Assembly (NCBI GenBank): GCA_003223245.1
Contig: QHYI01000110.1
Coordinates: 66,352-130,351 of the forward strand
Length of the DNA: 64,000 bases
Reading direction: 5' to 3'
DNA from: Acidobacteriota bacterium
GTDB lineage: Bacteria; Acidobacteriota; Terriglobia; Acidiferrales; UBA7541
In this document: piece after piece, positions 52,317 through 62,215 of the stretch
Layout: each line of letters opens with the position of its first letter
Numbering within the stretch: position 1 is the stretch's first letter
Notes under the pieces: model-generated
Seen by the model: the letters and a program-made list of their open reading frames with translations, nothing else
Told to the model about the DNA's origin: nothing
The model's database searches: none
Translations under genes and position numbers: made by a program

Positions 52317-53999
52317 TTAAACCTTTTCCCAATCGAATTTCACCGGAGCGCCTGTGCCATAGACTTTTAACGCGCCGCTCGGGCCAACCGCATTCGGCCG
52401 GATGAAGATCCAGTTTTGCCAGGCGGACAAGCGCCCGAAAATTCGAGTTTCCGGCGTTTCTCTAAGACCGAACCGCAAATTTGCCTCAAGACCAGTCAGC
52501 GCGTCGGGGGATTGTGCCGCGCGCGATTCCATGGCTTGGCGGATTTCGTCCTCCCAGTCGAGATCATCGGGCGCAGCGGTGACCAAGCCCGCTTCGAGCG
52601 CCTCGCGCGGGGAAAGCTTCTTGCCAACTTGTGGACGAAGCCGTTCGATTTGAGCTGCGTCTGCATAAAACCGTGCCGCCAGCCGGGAAAGGTGATTCAC
52701 CATCGGAAGCGGCCCGAAGTTCATCTCCGACAGCGTCATCGTGGCCACGCTGTCGCCTTCTTCGGTGTCTCGCATGTACACGCGGTCTGCAGCGAGGGCC
52801 AGTTCGAGCAGCGTCCCCGAGAAGCAGGAGCCGGGCTCGGCAATCGCATAAATGGAACGCGACGTCACTTCCAACCGCGCGAAGGTGCGCCTCATCATTC
52901 CCAGCACTTCGCGTACGAACCAGTGGTCTAGATGGCTCAAGAGAAATTTGTCCATGGCAAGAACGGCGTCCGGGTTCCCGGCCGTTTTCATTACCCAGAG
53001 GCCTAATTCGAGTTCGTTGGTGCGCAGGCTGAGGATGGCGTCATCGAGTTCCCGCACCATCTGCAGCGGCCACCAATTCGCTCCCGCTGCAAGGGCTCTT
53101 TCAACGGTCTGCTCGCTCGGCGATTCCGGCGCGCGCACGGTAATCGTCGCGGTGCGCCCTGATCGGTTGAACTGGACGTCCGCGTATTGGTAATGCAGGC
53201 CCGCTTCATCTGCGACTTTCTCGAGCGGTGTGAGGGACACCCCTTTTGCCCCTAGAGGCCGGTCGGACAATTCCGCCAACTTTCCCGCGCGCTGCTTGAC
53301 GTGCTCTGCGAACTGTTGGGGCTTGACGATTTCATCCACCAAACCCCAATCTTTCGCTCGCTGCCCGCGCACGCCGTCCTGGTTGGTGCAGAACATGTCG
53401 GCAAGATCTTTGCGAACTTTTCTCTTGTCCGTCAGCCGTGTTAGCCCTCCAGTTCCCGGAAGGACTCCCAGAAGGGGAAGCTCCGGCAAGCTCACGGCGG
53501 AGGAGCGGTCGTCAACGAGGATGATTTCGTCGCATGCCAGCGCCAGCTCGTACCCTCCTCCTGCCGTCGTTCCATTGCACGAGGCCAGAAACTTCAGTCC
53601 CGAATTTCGGCTCGCATCTTCGATGCCTATGCGCGTTTCATTTGTGAATTTGCAGAAATTCACTTTCCACGCGTGCGAGGAGAGCCCCAGCATGTAAATG
53701 TTGGCTCCAGAGCAAAAAATGCGGTTCTTCGCGCTGGTAAAAATCACCGAGCGAATCTCCGGATGCTCAAACCGGATTCTTTGCAAAGCGTCGTGGAGTT
53801 CAATGTCCACGCCCAAGTCATACGAATTCAGCTTCAGTTTGTAGCCGGGACGAATCCCGCCGTCTTCCGCCACGTCTATCGTGAGCGTGGCGACCGCGCC
53901 ATCGAAGGAAAGTTTCCAATGCTTGTAGCGCGAAGGCTCGGTCTGATAGTCCACCGGCGCCGGTTTCGTCTTCGCTTCATGCGTTACCGCTACGTCCAC
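52317..53999 (-). CDS. boxC: 2,3-epoxybenzoyl-CoA dihydrolase (ring-opening) BoxC
   Basis: 560 residues, starting at GTG 53999 with GGAGG 6 bases upstream. Two crotonase-like halves: the first holds IFCSGANIYML and TTAGGGYELALACDEI, the second lacks a full crotonase signature. BoxC takes the epoxide of benzoyl-CoA, opens the ring hydrolytically and releases formate, leaving 3,4-dehydroadipyl-CoA semialdehyde. Length and architecture agree with characterised BoxC. Lies 10 bases after the regulator gene, whose stop precedes it. Confidence 0.94.
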   Translation of the reverse strand: MDVAVTHEAKTKPAPVDYQTEPSRYKHWKLSFDGAVATLTIDVAEDGGIRPGYKLKLNSYDLGVDIELHDALQRIRFEHPEIRSVIFTSAKNRIFCSGANIYMLGLSSHAWKVNFCKFTNETRIGIEDASRNSGLKFLASCNGTTAGGGYELALACDEIILVDDRSSAVSLPELPLLGVLPGTGGLTRLTDKRKVRKDLADMFCTNQDGVRGQRAKDWGLVDEIVKPQQFAEHVKQRAGKLAELSDRPLGAKGVSLTPLEKVADEAGLHYQYADVQFNRSGRTATITVRAPESPSEQTVERALAAGANWWPLQMVRELDDAILSLRTNELELGLWVMKTAGNPDAVLAMDKFLLSHLDHWFVREVLGMMRRTFARLEVTSRSIYAIAEPGSCFSGTLLELALAADRVYMRDTEEGDSVATMTLSEMNFGPLPMVNHLSRLAARFYADAAQIERLRPQVGKKLSPREALEAGLVTAAPDDLDWEDEIRQAMESRAAQSPDALTGLEANLRFGLRETPETRIFGRLSAWQNWIFIRPNAVGPSGALKVYGTGAPVKFDWEKV

Positions 54000-54008
54000 G
54001 CCACCCTC

Positions 54009-54917
54009 CTACTGCAGATTCGCTTGCAGCGTCGCTCTCAGTTTCGCAAAGCTCTCGTCCACGGAACTTTCGGAAGTGTCAAGAACCAGGTCTGCTTTCC
54101 GGTAGAGCGGTTCGCGCGCTTCCAAGATGCGCCGCAAATCCTCCATCGCCTGATCGTTTGCCGCCATGGGGCGAAAATCACCTTGCGCCATCACGCGCGC
54201 CATGTGCTCTTCCGGCTGCGCTTTGATCCACACGGTGTAGCAGTGGGAGAGCAGGTAATCAAAAGTCTCCTTTTCAGAGACCACTCCGCCCCCCACGGAA
54301 ATCACCGCCCGCTCGTTCTCTTTCAGCACCTTCTCGAGCGTGCGCTTCTCAATCGCGCGAAACCCGGATTGTCCGTACAGCGAGAAAATCTCCCCCAACG
54401 GCATTCCCGTATCTTTTTCAATTTCACTATCCAGCTCCACGAAGCGGTTGTTCATTTCCGCGGCCAGTTTCGTTCCCAGCGTGGACTTGCCCGCGCCGCG
54501 CATCCCAATCAAGGCGATGCGCATCCGGCGCATCTTCTCTTCGTGGCCAAAGTCGCGCATCAATCGGAATACCACGTCCTCCAGTCGGTGCTGCGGCACA
54601 CGCTCCAGAAATCTTTGGATTAATCTCTTCTCCGTGGGTTCGTCGGTTTGTGGCGAAAACAGATTGGCGATGGGCACATCGAGCGCCTCGGCGATCCTCT
54701 GCAGCAACACGACCGAGATATTTCCTTCGCCGGCTTCCAATTGCGCGAGGTGCCGTTCCGACACGTCCGCTTCTTCTGACACTTTTTTGCGAGTCAGGCC
54801 GCGGCGGTTCCGCAATTCGCGCACGCGCCTGCCAAGGGAGGTAAGAAAATCACCGTTCTCAGACAGTCCCGGCGGATGTAAAGTAGGATTCTTCGGTGGC
54901 ATGGTAGCAGGTGCCAT
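54009..54917 (-). CDS. boxR: BoxR/BzdR-type regulator: XRE DNA-binding domain fused to a shikimate-kinase-like domain
   Basis: 302 residues from ATG 54917; a TTG at 54953 would lie within the promoter, and ATG 54902 remains possible. N-terminal XRE helix-turn-helix (about 25-85: RELRNRRGLTRKKVSEEADVS) and a C-terminal kinase-like domain with Walker A GMRGAGKST. In BzdR of Azoarcus this domain binds benzoyl-CoA, which releases the protein from DNA. It probably represses the box genes until benzoyl-CoA builds up. It is first gene of the minus-strand box unit and divergent to boxD. Confidence 0.93.
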   Translation of the reverse strand: MAPATMPPKNPTLHPPGLSENGDFLTSLGRRVRELRNRRGLTRKKVSEEADVSERHLAQLEAGEGNISVVLLQRIAEALDVPIANLFSPQTDEPTEKRLIQRFLERVPQHRLEDVVFRLMRDFGHEEKMRRMRIALIGMRGAGKSTLGTKLAAEMNNRFVELDSEIEKDTGMPLGEIFSLYGQSGFRAIEKRTLEKVLKENERAVISVGGGVVSEKETFDYLLSHCYTVWIKAQPEEHMARVMAQGDFRPMAANDQAMEDLRRILEAREPLYRKADLVLDTSESSVDESFAKLRATLQANLQ

Positions 54918-54941
54918 GGTTCGGCAGAATGGGCCACTTGC

Positions 54942-54972
54942 ATTATAATACAAGTTCGTAGGTGCACGTCAA
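54942..54972 (-). promoter_or_regulatory. Putative sigma-70 promoter of boxR-boxC-boxB with TGCA sites
   Basis: On the minus strand TTGACG (54967-54972) lies 16 bases from TATTAT (54945-54950), or 19 from TATAAT (54942-54947). Two TGCA tetramers overlap it, at 54963-54966 and 54939-54942; three more are in the same 200-base gap at 54993, 55079 and 55117. BzdR recognises TGCA-containing sites, so autoregulation is plausible. The spacing is not the classical one. Confidence 0.55.
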
Positions 54973-55164
54973 TGCTGGAATCGGAACTCCTGTGCAGATC
55001 GCCTCACGGGCTCGATCACATGGAAAAATACAGATAAGATACTTAGAATTCAATATGTTGATGCGATTGCTGGCATGCTGCAGAAGGAATTAAACTAGAA
55101 TTTGTTCAGCCAAACATGCATTATTCTGCTGACAAAAGATTCGCCTATATAGGAAGGTCGTCCG

Positions 55165-56742
55165 ATGAAACTCCCCAACTATCTCGCTGACAAATGGGTC
55201 GAGGGCGCAGGCCCCGGCACACCGCTGGTTGACCCCGTAACGGGCGACGAGCTGGCTCGCATCTCTTCGGAAGGCGCGGACCTCAAGACCGCGCTCGATT
55301 TTGCCAGGACACAAGGTGGACCCGCGCTCGGCCAGCTGACTTACGGGCAGCGCGCGGAAATGCTGGCGAAAATCGGCGAAGTGCTTACCGCAAACCGCGA
55401 GGAATATTTTCGCCTTTCGCTGCTGAATCTGGGCGCCACGCAGGCGGATGCCTCTTTCGACGTCGATGGTGCGCTCTACACCATGAAGTATTACGCGAAA
55501 ATTGGCCGCGCCCTGGCCGAAGGGAAAATGCTCAAAGAAGGCGCGCCCTTATCCCTTTCAAAGACCGGCGTGTTCGGCGCCCAGCACTTTCTCACGCCTG
55601 CCAAGGGCGTAGCCGTGTTCATCAATGCGTTTAATTTTCCCGCCTGGGGTTTCTGTGAAAAGGCTGCGCCAGCGCTGCTTTCGGGAGTTCCTGTGCTCGT
55701 GAAGCCCGCCTCTCCGACGGCGTGGCTCGCTCATCGGATGGTGGAGGACGTGGTGAAGTCCGGCATCCTGCCGCCGGGAGCGGTTTCTCTGGTTTGTGGC
55801 TCCGCCCGCGAACTGCTCGACCACGTTCGCGAAGAAGACATCATTTCCTTTACCGGTTCCGCAGACACCGCCGCGCGTGTGCGCTCTCACACCAGCGTGC
55901 TGCGACGTTCCGTGCGCGTGAATATCGAAGCCGACAGCATCAATTCGGCCATTCTCGGGCCAGACTGCGCGCCAGCTTCCGACCTCTTCGATCTGCTCGT
56001 CAAGGAAGTTCTGAAGGAAGTGTCGATAAAGGCAGGCCAGAAATGCACGACCATCCGGCGCATCTTCGCTCCGCGACAGACTGTCAAAGCCCTTGGCGAA
56101 GCAGTCTCTTCGCGCCTAAACACGACGAAAGTAGGAAACCCCCGCCATTCCGACGTCAAAGTTGGACCGGTGGTCAACAAGGCCCAGCAAGCCGCGTGTC
56201 TCGAGGGGCTCAAGAAACTGCAATCGGAATGCTCGGTCGTGTTTGGCGGCAATGACCACTTTGCGCCCGTGGACGCCGATCCGCAAAAATCTGCGTTTGT
56301 CCAGCCCACGCTACTCTCAAGCAATGACGGGCTTAGGTCGCAATACGTTCACGACGTCGAGGTATTTGGCCCAGTAATGACCTTGATTGCATACCTTAGC
56401 CCCAAAGACCTCATTCCTATGGTTCGGCGAGGACGTGGGTCGCTGGTGGCCTCTGTTTTTTCTAACGATCCCGCCTTCTTGCAGGAAGTCGCTCTGGGTA
56501 TCGGCGATTTGCATGGCAGAATCGTGGCCGTGGATTCTACGGTGGGAAGTCAGCACACCGGCCACGGCAACGTGGTTCCCAGTTGCCTCCACGGCGGTCC
56601 GGGACGAGCCGGCGGAGGCGAGGAGCTCGCCGGCCTGCGCGCGGTCCTGCTCTATCACCGGCGATTTGTCGTGCAGGGACCCGTCCATTACCTCAAGGAT
56701 TTATCGAACTCCTCTATCGACGCGAATCTTCTGTATTCGTAA
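55165..56742 (+). CDS. boxD: 3,4-dehydroadipyl-CoA semialdehyde dehydrogenase BoxD
   Basis: 525 residues of the aldehyde dehydrogenase superfamily. AGGAAGG lies 7 bases before the ATG. NFPAWGF is the cofactor-binding turn, FTGSADTAARVRSH the second, and the catalytic Cys294 is in KAGQKCTTIRR. The protein belongs to the long, PaaZ-like aldehyde dehydrogenase branch, matching BoxD, which oxidises the semialdehyde made by BoxC with NADP. It is transcribed divergently from boxR, sharing the 247-base gap. No clear promoter hexamers seen on its side. Confidence 0.92.
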   Translation: MKLPNYLADKWVEGAGPGTPLVDPVTGDELARISSEGADLKTALDFARTQGGPALGQLTYGQRAEMLAKIGEVLTANREEYFRLSLLNLGATQADASFDVDGALYTMKYYAKIGRALAEGKMLKEGAPLSLSKTGVFGAQHFLTPAKGVAVFINAFNFPAWGFCEKAAPALLSGVPVLVKPASPTAWLAHRMVEDVVKSGILPPGAVSLVCGSARELLDHVREEDIISFTGSADTAARVRSHTSVLRRSVRVNIEADSINSAILGPDCAPASDLFDLLVKEVLKEVSIKAGQKCTTIRRIFAPRQTVKALGEAVSSRLNTTKVGNPRHSDVKVGPVVNKAQQAACLEGLKKLQSECSVVFGGNDHFAPVDADPQKSAFVQPTLLSSNDGLRSQYVHDVEVFGPVMTLIAYLSPKDLIPMVRRGRGSLVASVFSNDPAFLQEVALGIGDLHGRIVAVDSTVGSQHTGHGNVVPSCLHGGPGRAGGGEELAGLRAVLLYHRRFVVQGPVHYLKDLSNSSIDANLLYS

Positions 56743-56813
56743 AAGACTTCGGTACCCTCAAGCCCGTTTTCGCCAGCCCGCCGTTCGTGCATATTCCGTC
56801 GCTTTCTTGCTTT

Positions 56814-58277
56814 TCAATCCATGGTAAAGGCGATAAAGAGAAGCTTTTGGTCGCGCTGAATTTGCAAAGCAACCGCCGCTCCCGGCGACAGAGCCTTCAA
56901 CGCGTTCCGCAGGCGATCCAACGTGGTCATTGGCTGCCCATTCAAAGTTCGAATCACATCGCCAGTGAGCAGGGGTAGTTCCACGCGCGCTCCCGTCGTG
57001 CGCGCCGCCACGACAATTCCGAAGGGATCGCGCAAATCCGGAACCATGGCGGCAATGCTCGGGTCGATTTCCACGCCAAGAATGCCAAGCGTCGCCACCC
57101 GGTTCTTTTCCGGATCAGCGAGCGCTGCAACTTGATCCGTATCGCGCGGTGGCTGCGCCACAGGCACGTCAAACGACAGCTGCTCCTTCCCGCGCAGAAC
57201 CTCCAGATGCACTTTTTGCCCGTATTCGAGAGCAAAGAAGTGAAATGCGACGAAAGGCAAATTTTCCGCAGGCCTTCCGTCCACATCCACCAGCACATCG
57301 GCGATCTGCAACCCGGAAGCCATCGCCGGGCTGTCCGGTAGAACATCGGAGATCAATACCCCATAGTTTCTCGGCAGGTTCAACGCCGCTGCCAGTGTGG
57401 GTGTGATGGTCTGCAATCCGACTCCAATCTGCGCGCGGTGCAAGTGTCCGAACTTGCGTAACTGCCGGCAGGCCACATTCACTACACCGCTCGGGATAGC
57501 GAACCCCAGTCCTTCATTACCCCCCGATTGCGATAGGATGAAGGTGTCCACGCCGACCACTTCTCCGTCCACGTTGACCAACGGACCGCCCGAGTTTCCC
57601 GGATTGATGGCCGCGTCGGTCTGGATGTATACCAGCGGCGAATCGGGATCGCTCTGCCGCGCGACGGCGGAGACCACGCCCATCGTCACCGAGTTTCGCA
57701 GCCCCTCTGGACTTCCAAAAGCAAACACCAATTCGCCTTGACCCAGTCTCCGGTAATCCGCCAAAACAAGCGCAGGCAGTTTTCCCGCGTCCACTTTGAT
57801 CACCGCGAGATCGAGTTCCTTGGTTACGCCCACGATACGCGCGGGAACGATTCTGGTGCGGGTCGAAAGCGCTGCTTGCAGCGAACTTTCCGTGCTGGGA
57901 TTGGGCAAAACCACCTCGACGCGCTGCGCCCCGTTTACCACGTGGGCGTTGGTTACAATGTAACCGCTCTCTTCGATCACGAAGCCGGAGCCGATCGCCC
58001 GTTGCGGGCCGACAATCGTGGTGGTATTGCCTCGGTCTCCTTCCTCGAGCGGCCCATAGCCGGTTACGAGGATTTGCACCACGCTCGGCGACACTTTCTT
58101 GACGAGCGCGTCCACGGACTGGTTTAACTTGCGCAAATCGTCCGGCGACCGATCCTGAGCTCGCGAGGTGCTAGCACCGGGGCTTAAGAAGGCAAGAATC
58201 ACCACCATGAACAGGGGGTAGAAGCGCCGCCCCGTTTTGGAACTCTTCGAGCTCAGACCGTTTTGGCATTGCAACAT
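56814..58277 (-). CDS. HtrA/DegP-like serine protease with two PDZ domains
   Basis: 487 residues from ATG 58277, preceded by GAGGAGG at 8 bases. Signal-anchor or signal peptide about 18-40. Trypsin-like domain with catalytic triad His112 (TNAHVV), Asp156 (LDLAVI) and Ser229 (NPGNSGGPL), then two PDZ domains (about 285-370 and 400-485). Periplasmic quality-control protease in the DegP/DegQ group. The active site is intact. It is convergent with boxD, 71 bases apart, and not connected to the aromatic genes. Confidence 0.93.
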   Translation of the reverse strand: MLQCQNGLSSKSSKTGRRFYPLFMVVILAFLSPGASTSRAQDRSPDDLRKLNQSVDALVKKVSPSVVQILVTGYGPLEEGDRGNTTTIVGPQRAIGSGFVIEESGYIVTNAHVVNGAQRVEVVLPNPSTESSLQAALSTRTRIVPARIVGVTKELDLAVIKVDAGKLPALVLADYRRLGQGELVFAFGSPEGLRNSVTMGVVSAVARQSDPDSPLVYIQTDAAINPGNSGGPLVNVDGEVVGVDTFILSQSGGNEGLGFAIPSGVVNVACRQLRKFGHLHRAQIGVGLQTITPTLAAALNLPRNYGVLISDVLPDSPAMASGLQIADVLVDVDGRPAENLPFVAFHFFALEYGQKVHLEVLRGKEQLSFDVPVAQPPRDTDQVAALADPEKNRVATLGILGVEIDPSIAAMVPDLRDPFGIVVAARTTGARVELPLLTGDVIRTLNGQPMTTLDRLRNALKALSPGAAVALQIQRDQKLLFIAFTMD

Positions 58278-58572
58278 GACCGTCGCCTCCTCAGGTGCGC
58301 ACTCGGATGGATGCCGTAGAGATTCATTAGAGTACAACGCCTCTGGTTCACTGGCGGTTTCCTTGCGAGAGCGCTAGCCGCAACCGCCATTTCTTGAGTT
58401 GCAAGCGCATCAAAAAGTCTGCGACTCTGGGGTGAAGTCAAATCGCTAGCAGAAACCGGGGCCTTAGCGGGCTTACCGGCGCCGGAACAGAGGCTCGCTT
58501 TGCACGCCCTGCGTTTTCCGCTCGAAAAAATGCGACCATAACAATCGCCTGTTCATCTAAGGCTCATCGTTC

Positions 58573-61308
58573 ATGCCACGAATCCCAGCTACAGAAGACC
58601 GCCGCCTCGAAGAAGCGCGCACGCGCAAGAAACACTGGAAGCGCTGGGGTCCCTACCTTTCCGAGCGCCAGTGGGGCACGGTCCGCGAAGATTACAGCGC
58701 GAACGGCACGGCTTGGGAATATTTCCCGCACGACCACGCGCGCTCGCGCGCTTATCGCTGGGGCGAAGACGGCATTGCAGGAATCAGCGACCGTCATCAG
58801 ATGATGTGCTTCGGGCTCGCGCTCTGGAACGGCCGCGACCCCATCCTCAAGGAACGCCTCTTCGGCCTCACCGGGAACCAGGGCAATCACGGCGAAGACG
58901 TGAAGGAATATTACTTTTATCTGGATTCCACTCCCACGCACAGCTATATGCGCATGCTTTACAAATATCCGCAGGCAGAATTTCCTTACGCACGGCTGCT
59001 CGAAGAAAACCGTCGCCGCAATCGCAGCCAGCCGGAATTCGAATTGCTCAACACCGGCGTCTTTTCCCAAAACCGCTATTTCGATGTTTTCGTCGAGTAT
59101 GCCAAAGCCGACGTCGAGGACATTCTCATTCGAATCACCGCTGTGAATCGCAGGTCCGAAGCCGCTGCGCTCGACATCCTCCCGCAATTCTGGTTTCGCA
59201 ACACCTGGTCCTGGGGCAAGGATCTGCGCCGCCCGATTGCGCGAGCGGCCGCCAGCTTTCCTGGCACTGCCAGCATTGAACTCGAGCACTGGCAGTACGG
59301 CAAGCGCTGGCTTCTTTGCGCGGGCCATCCCAATCTGCTCTTCACGGAGAACGAAACGAATTTCGCTCGTCTCTTCAACGTCCCAAATCGCTCCCCCTAC
59401 GTCAAAGATGCGTTTCACGACTACCTCATTCATGGCTACAAGGGCGCGGTCAATGCTGCGCTCGCGGGCACCAAAGTGGCCGCCCATTATCCGCTGCATC
59501 TGGAACCAGGCGCGTCCGCCACGCTCAAGCTCCGCTTGACCGACATCGAACCTCTCGCGGGCCTGGATACGGACTCTCCCAGAACCGGCATCATCACTTC
59601 ACCGGCTCATGCCGAGCGCGCCGAGGGTGTTCCCGGCACCAATGATTTTGCGGCTGGCTTTGACGCGCTCTTCGCTAGGCGTCAAAAAGAAGCGGAGGAG
59701 TTCTACGAATCGCGCATTCCAAAAACTCTTTCTGCCGATGCCAAGGCGGTCATGCGGCAATGCTTTGCCGGCCTGCTTTGGTCCAAGCAGTTTTATCACT
59801 ACGACGTTCGCACCTGGCTCGAGGGCGATCCCGCAGGGCCCACCCCTCCCGCCGAACGCCGGAAAGGCCGCAACAAAGATTGGACGCATTTGTACAATGA
59901 CGACGTCCTCTCCATGCCCGACAAATGGGAATATCCCTGGTACGCCGCCTGGGACCTCGCCTTCCACTGCATCCCCATCGCGCTCGTGGATCCCGATTAC
60001 GCCAAAGAACAGCTCGTTCTTCTGCTCCGCGAGTGGTACATGCATCCCAACGGGCAACTGCCCGCGTATGAATGGGCTTTGAGCGACGTAAATCCCCCCG
60101 TACATGCTTGGGCCGCGTGGCGAGTCTACAAAATCGAACGCCGCGTGCGTGGCCTCGCCGACCGCGCCTTCCTCGAAAAAATCTTTCACAAGCTGCTTCT
60201 GAACTTCACCTGGTGGGTCAATCGCAAAGATCCCGACGGCGCCAACATTTTCGAAGGCGGCTTCCTCGGACTCGACAACATCGGCGTCTTTGATCGCTCC
60301 TCCCCGCTTCCTACCGGCGGCCACCTCGAACAATCCGACGGCACCAGTTGGATGGGTATGTATTGCCTGAACATGCTGGCCATCGCCCTCGAACTCGCCA
60401 AGGATGATATGGCTTACGAAGATGTCGCCAGCAAATTTTTCGAGCATTTCGTTTACATTGCGCACGCCATGAATGACATCGGCATTGACGGCATGGCTTT
60501 ATGGGACAATGAAGATGGCTTCTACTACGATGTCCTTCGCTTGCCCAACGGCAGCCAGCACTATCTCAAGATCCGCTCCCTGGTGGGCCTCGTTCCGCTT
60601 TTCGCCGTGGAAACCCTCGAGCCGGAAATTGTCGATCGCCTGCCCGGCTTCAAGCGTCGCATGCAATGGTTCATTGACAATCATCCGGACATCCCCGAGC
60701 ACATTGAAATGACCGAACGCTCGGCGCATGGCGTTCGTCGCTTGCTTTCTCTTGTAAACCGCAAGCAATTAAAGCGCGTTCTCGCGCGAATGCTCGACGA
60801 AGAGGAATTCTTATCGCCCTACGGCGTGCGGGCTTTGTCTCGCTATCACCAGAACCACCCCTACGAAGCCCAAGTCGACGGACACGTCAGCCGCGTGCAA
60901 TATGAGCCCGCGGAAGCTGCCACGGGTCTTTTCGGCGGCAATTCCAACTGGCGCGGCCCCGTCTGGTTCCCAATGAATTATCTCCTTGTCGAGTCTCTCC
61001 AGAAGTTCCATCACTACTACGGTGAAGACTTCAAAGTCGAATTCCCGACGCACTCGAACCGCGAAACCGACCTCTGGCAGGTCGCGGCGGAAATTTCCCG
61101 CCGTTTGGTCCATATCTTTTTGCGCGATCAGAGCGGCCGCCGCCCCGTCGCCGGTGGAACGGAGATCTTCCAGAATGATCCCTATTGGCGCGATCTGATT
61201 CTGTTTTACGAATACTTCCACGGCGACAACGGCGCCGGTCTTGGCGCCAGCCATCAGACCGGCTGGACCAGCCTGGTCGCAAAGCTCCTCGAGCAAAGCG
61301 GAGAATGA
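58573..61308 (+). CDS. GH63-like glucosidase
   Basis: 911 residues without a signal peptide, so cytoplasmic. An N-terminal beta-sandwich region (about 20-330) is followed by an (alpha/alpha)6 barrel with the family landmarks [18 protein letters not shown] (about 451-468), [14 protein letters not shown] (about 582) and [11 protein letters not shown] (about 793-803). Bacterial proteins of this type are GH63-family glucosidases or MGH-like enzymes acting on short alpha-glucosides such as glucosylglycerate. The exact substrate is open. It lies 48 bases upstream of an SDR on the same strand, perhaps one unit. Confidence 0.88.
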   Translation: MPRIPATEDRRLEEARTRKKHWKRWGPYLSERQWGTVREDYSANGTAWEYFPHDHARSRAYRWGEDGIAGISDRHQMMCFGLALWNGRDPILKERLFGLTGNQGNHGEDVKEYYFYLDSTPTHSYMRMLYKYPQAEFPYARLLEENRRRNRSQPEFELLNTGVFSQNRYFDVFVEYAKADVEDILIRITAVNRRSEAAALDILPQFWFRNTWSWGKDLRRPIARAAASFPGTASIELEHWQYGKRWLLCAGHPNLLFTENETNFARLFNVPNRSPYVKDAFHDYLIHGYKGAVNAALAGTKVAAHYPLHLEPGASATLKLRLTDIEPLAGLDTDSPRTGIITSPAHAERAEGVPGTNDFAAGFDALFARRQKEAEEFYESRIPKTLSADAKAVMRQCFAGLLWSKQFYHYDVRTWLEGDPAGPTPPAERRKGRNKDWTHLYNDDVLSMPDKWEYPWYAAWDLAFHCIPIALVDPDYAKEQLVLLLREWYMHPNGQLPAYEWALSDVNPPVHAWAAWRVYKIERRVRGLADRAFLEKIFHKLLLNFTWWVNRKDPDGANIFEGGFLGLDNIGVFDRSSPLPTGGHLEQSDGTSWMGMYCLNMLAIALELAKDDMAYEDVASKFFEHFVYIAHAMNDIGIDGMALWDNEDGFYYDVLRLPNGSQHYLKIRSLVGLVPLFAVETLEPEIVDRLPGFKRRMQWFIDNHPDIPEHIEMTERSAHGVRRLLSLVNRKQLKRVLARMLDEEEFLSPYGVRALSRYHQNHPYEAQVDGHVSRVQYEPAEAATGLFGGNSNWRGPVWFPMNYLLVESLQKFHHYYGEDFKVEFPTHSNRETDLWQVAAEISRRLVHIFLRDQSGRRPVAGGTEIFQNDPYWRDLILFYEYFHGDNGAGLGASHQTGWTSLVAKLLEQSGE

Positions 61309-61356
61309 CGTGCCCTCTCCGAATTTTCGCGAAGCCAATCCTGGCGAGGTGTGTTT

Positions 61357-62076
61357 ATGAGCGCAAGATTCGAAGGCCATGCCGTTCTCGTCGCGGGCGG
61401 AACCGGCGGCTTGGGTCGCGCCGTAGCTTCGGCGTTCCTCGCCGAAGGCGCGAACATGGTCGTCACCTATCGCCGCGAGCAGGAATGGGCAGCGTTGCAA
61501 GACGCGGAGTCCCGAAACGCCTCCCGCCTCGCAGGATTGGCCATCGACGTCACCGACGAAGTGGCCGTCGCTCAGATGATTGAAAAAGTCGTTCTCAAAC
61601 ATGGCCGCCTCGATGCCATGGTGAACACCGTCGGAGGATATGCCGGCGGTTTGAAAATGTGGGAAATGGAGACGAAGGTTTTCGAGCAGATGCTGAACTT
61701 GAACCTCCGCCCGGGCTACGCGCTGTCACGCGCCGCGGTTCGCGCGATGCTGAAACAGGGCCACGGGGCCATCGTGAATGTCGCTGCCAAAGCCGCTTTT
61801 GACCACGCTGCCGGTGCTTCCGCTTACGCGGCTTCCAAAGCTGCTGCTGTGGCGATGCTGGATTCTCTTGCCGCGGACCTGAAAGGTACCGGCATTCGCG
61901 TGAACACCATTCTTCCCAGCATCATCGACACGGACGCCAACCGCAAAGCCATGCCAAAAGCCGATTTTGCGAAGTGGCCGAAACCCCAGGACATCGCGCG
62001 CGTCATTTTGTTCTTATGCAGTGACGAAGCCAAAGTCATCCACGGCGCGGCCATCCCCGTTTACGGGCAGAGTTGA
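61357..62076 (+). CDS. Short-chain dehydrogenase/reductase
   Basis: 239 residues from ATG 61357 (GCGAGG 7 bases before it). The nucleotide loop is AGGTGGLGRAVA, with the SDR active-site segment SAYAASKAAAVAMLDSL holding the Tyr and Lys. It is a classical SDR, probably NADP-linked because a basic YRREQ follows the second strand. Substrate unknown; it may act on a sugar or lipid produced near the GH63 gene. Confidence 0.9.
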   Translation: MSARFEGHAVLVAGGTGGLGRAVASAFLAEGANMVVTYRREQEWAALQDAESRNASRLAGLAIDVTDEVAVAQMIEKVVLKHGRLDAMVNTVGGYAGGLKMWEMETKVFEQMLNLNLRPGYALSRAAVRAMLKQGHGAIVNVAAKAAFDHAAGASAYAASKAAAVAMLDSLAADLKGTGIRVNTILPSIIDTDANRKAMPKADFAKWPKPQDIARVILFLCSDEAKVIHGAAIPVYGQS

Positions 62077-62215
62077 CCTCGCGCTGTACCCTGTTCCCGG
62101 AAACCTCTGAATTTCGGAAAGGCACTGCCCCCGTTCTTGATTTCCTTCTCTCCACTCGATTCCCTTTCTGACCTGCTTTCATGAAAGCTCACCCTCAAGG
62201 AACGCAAGCGGTCGA

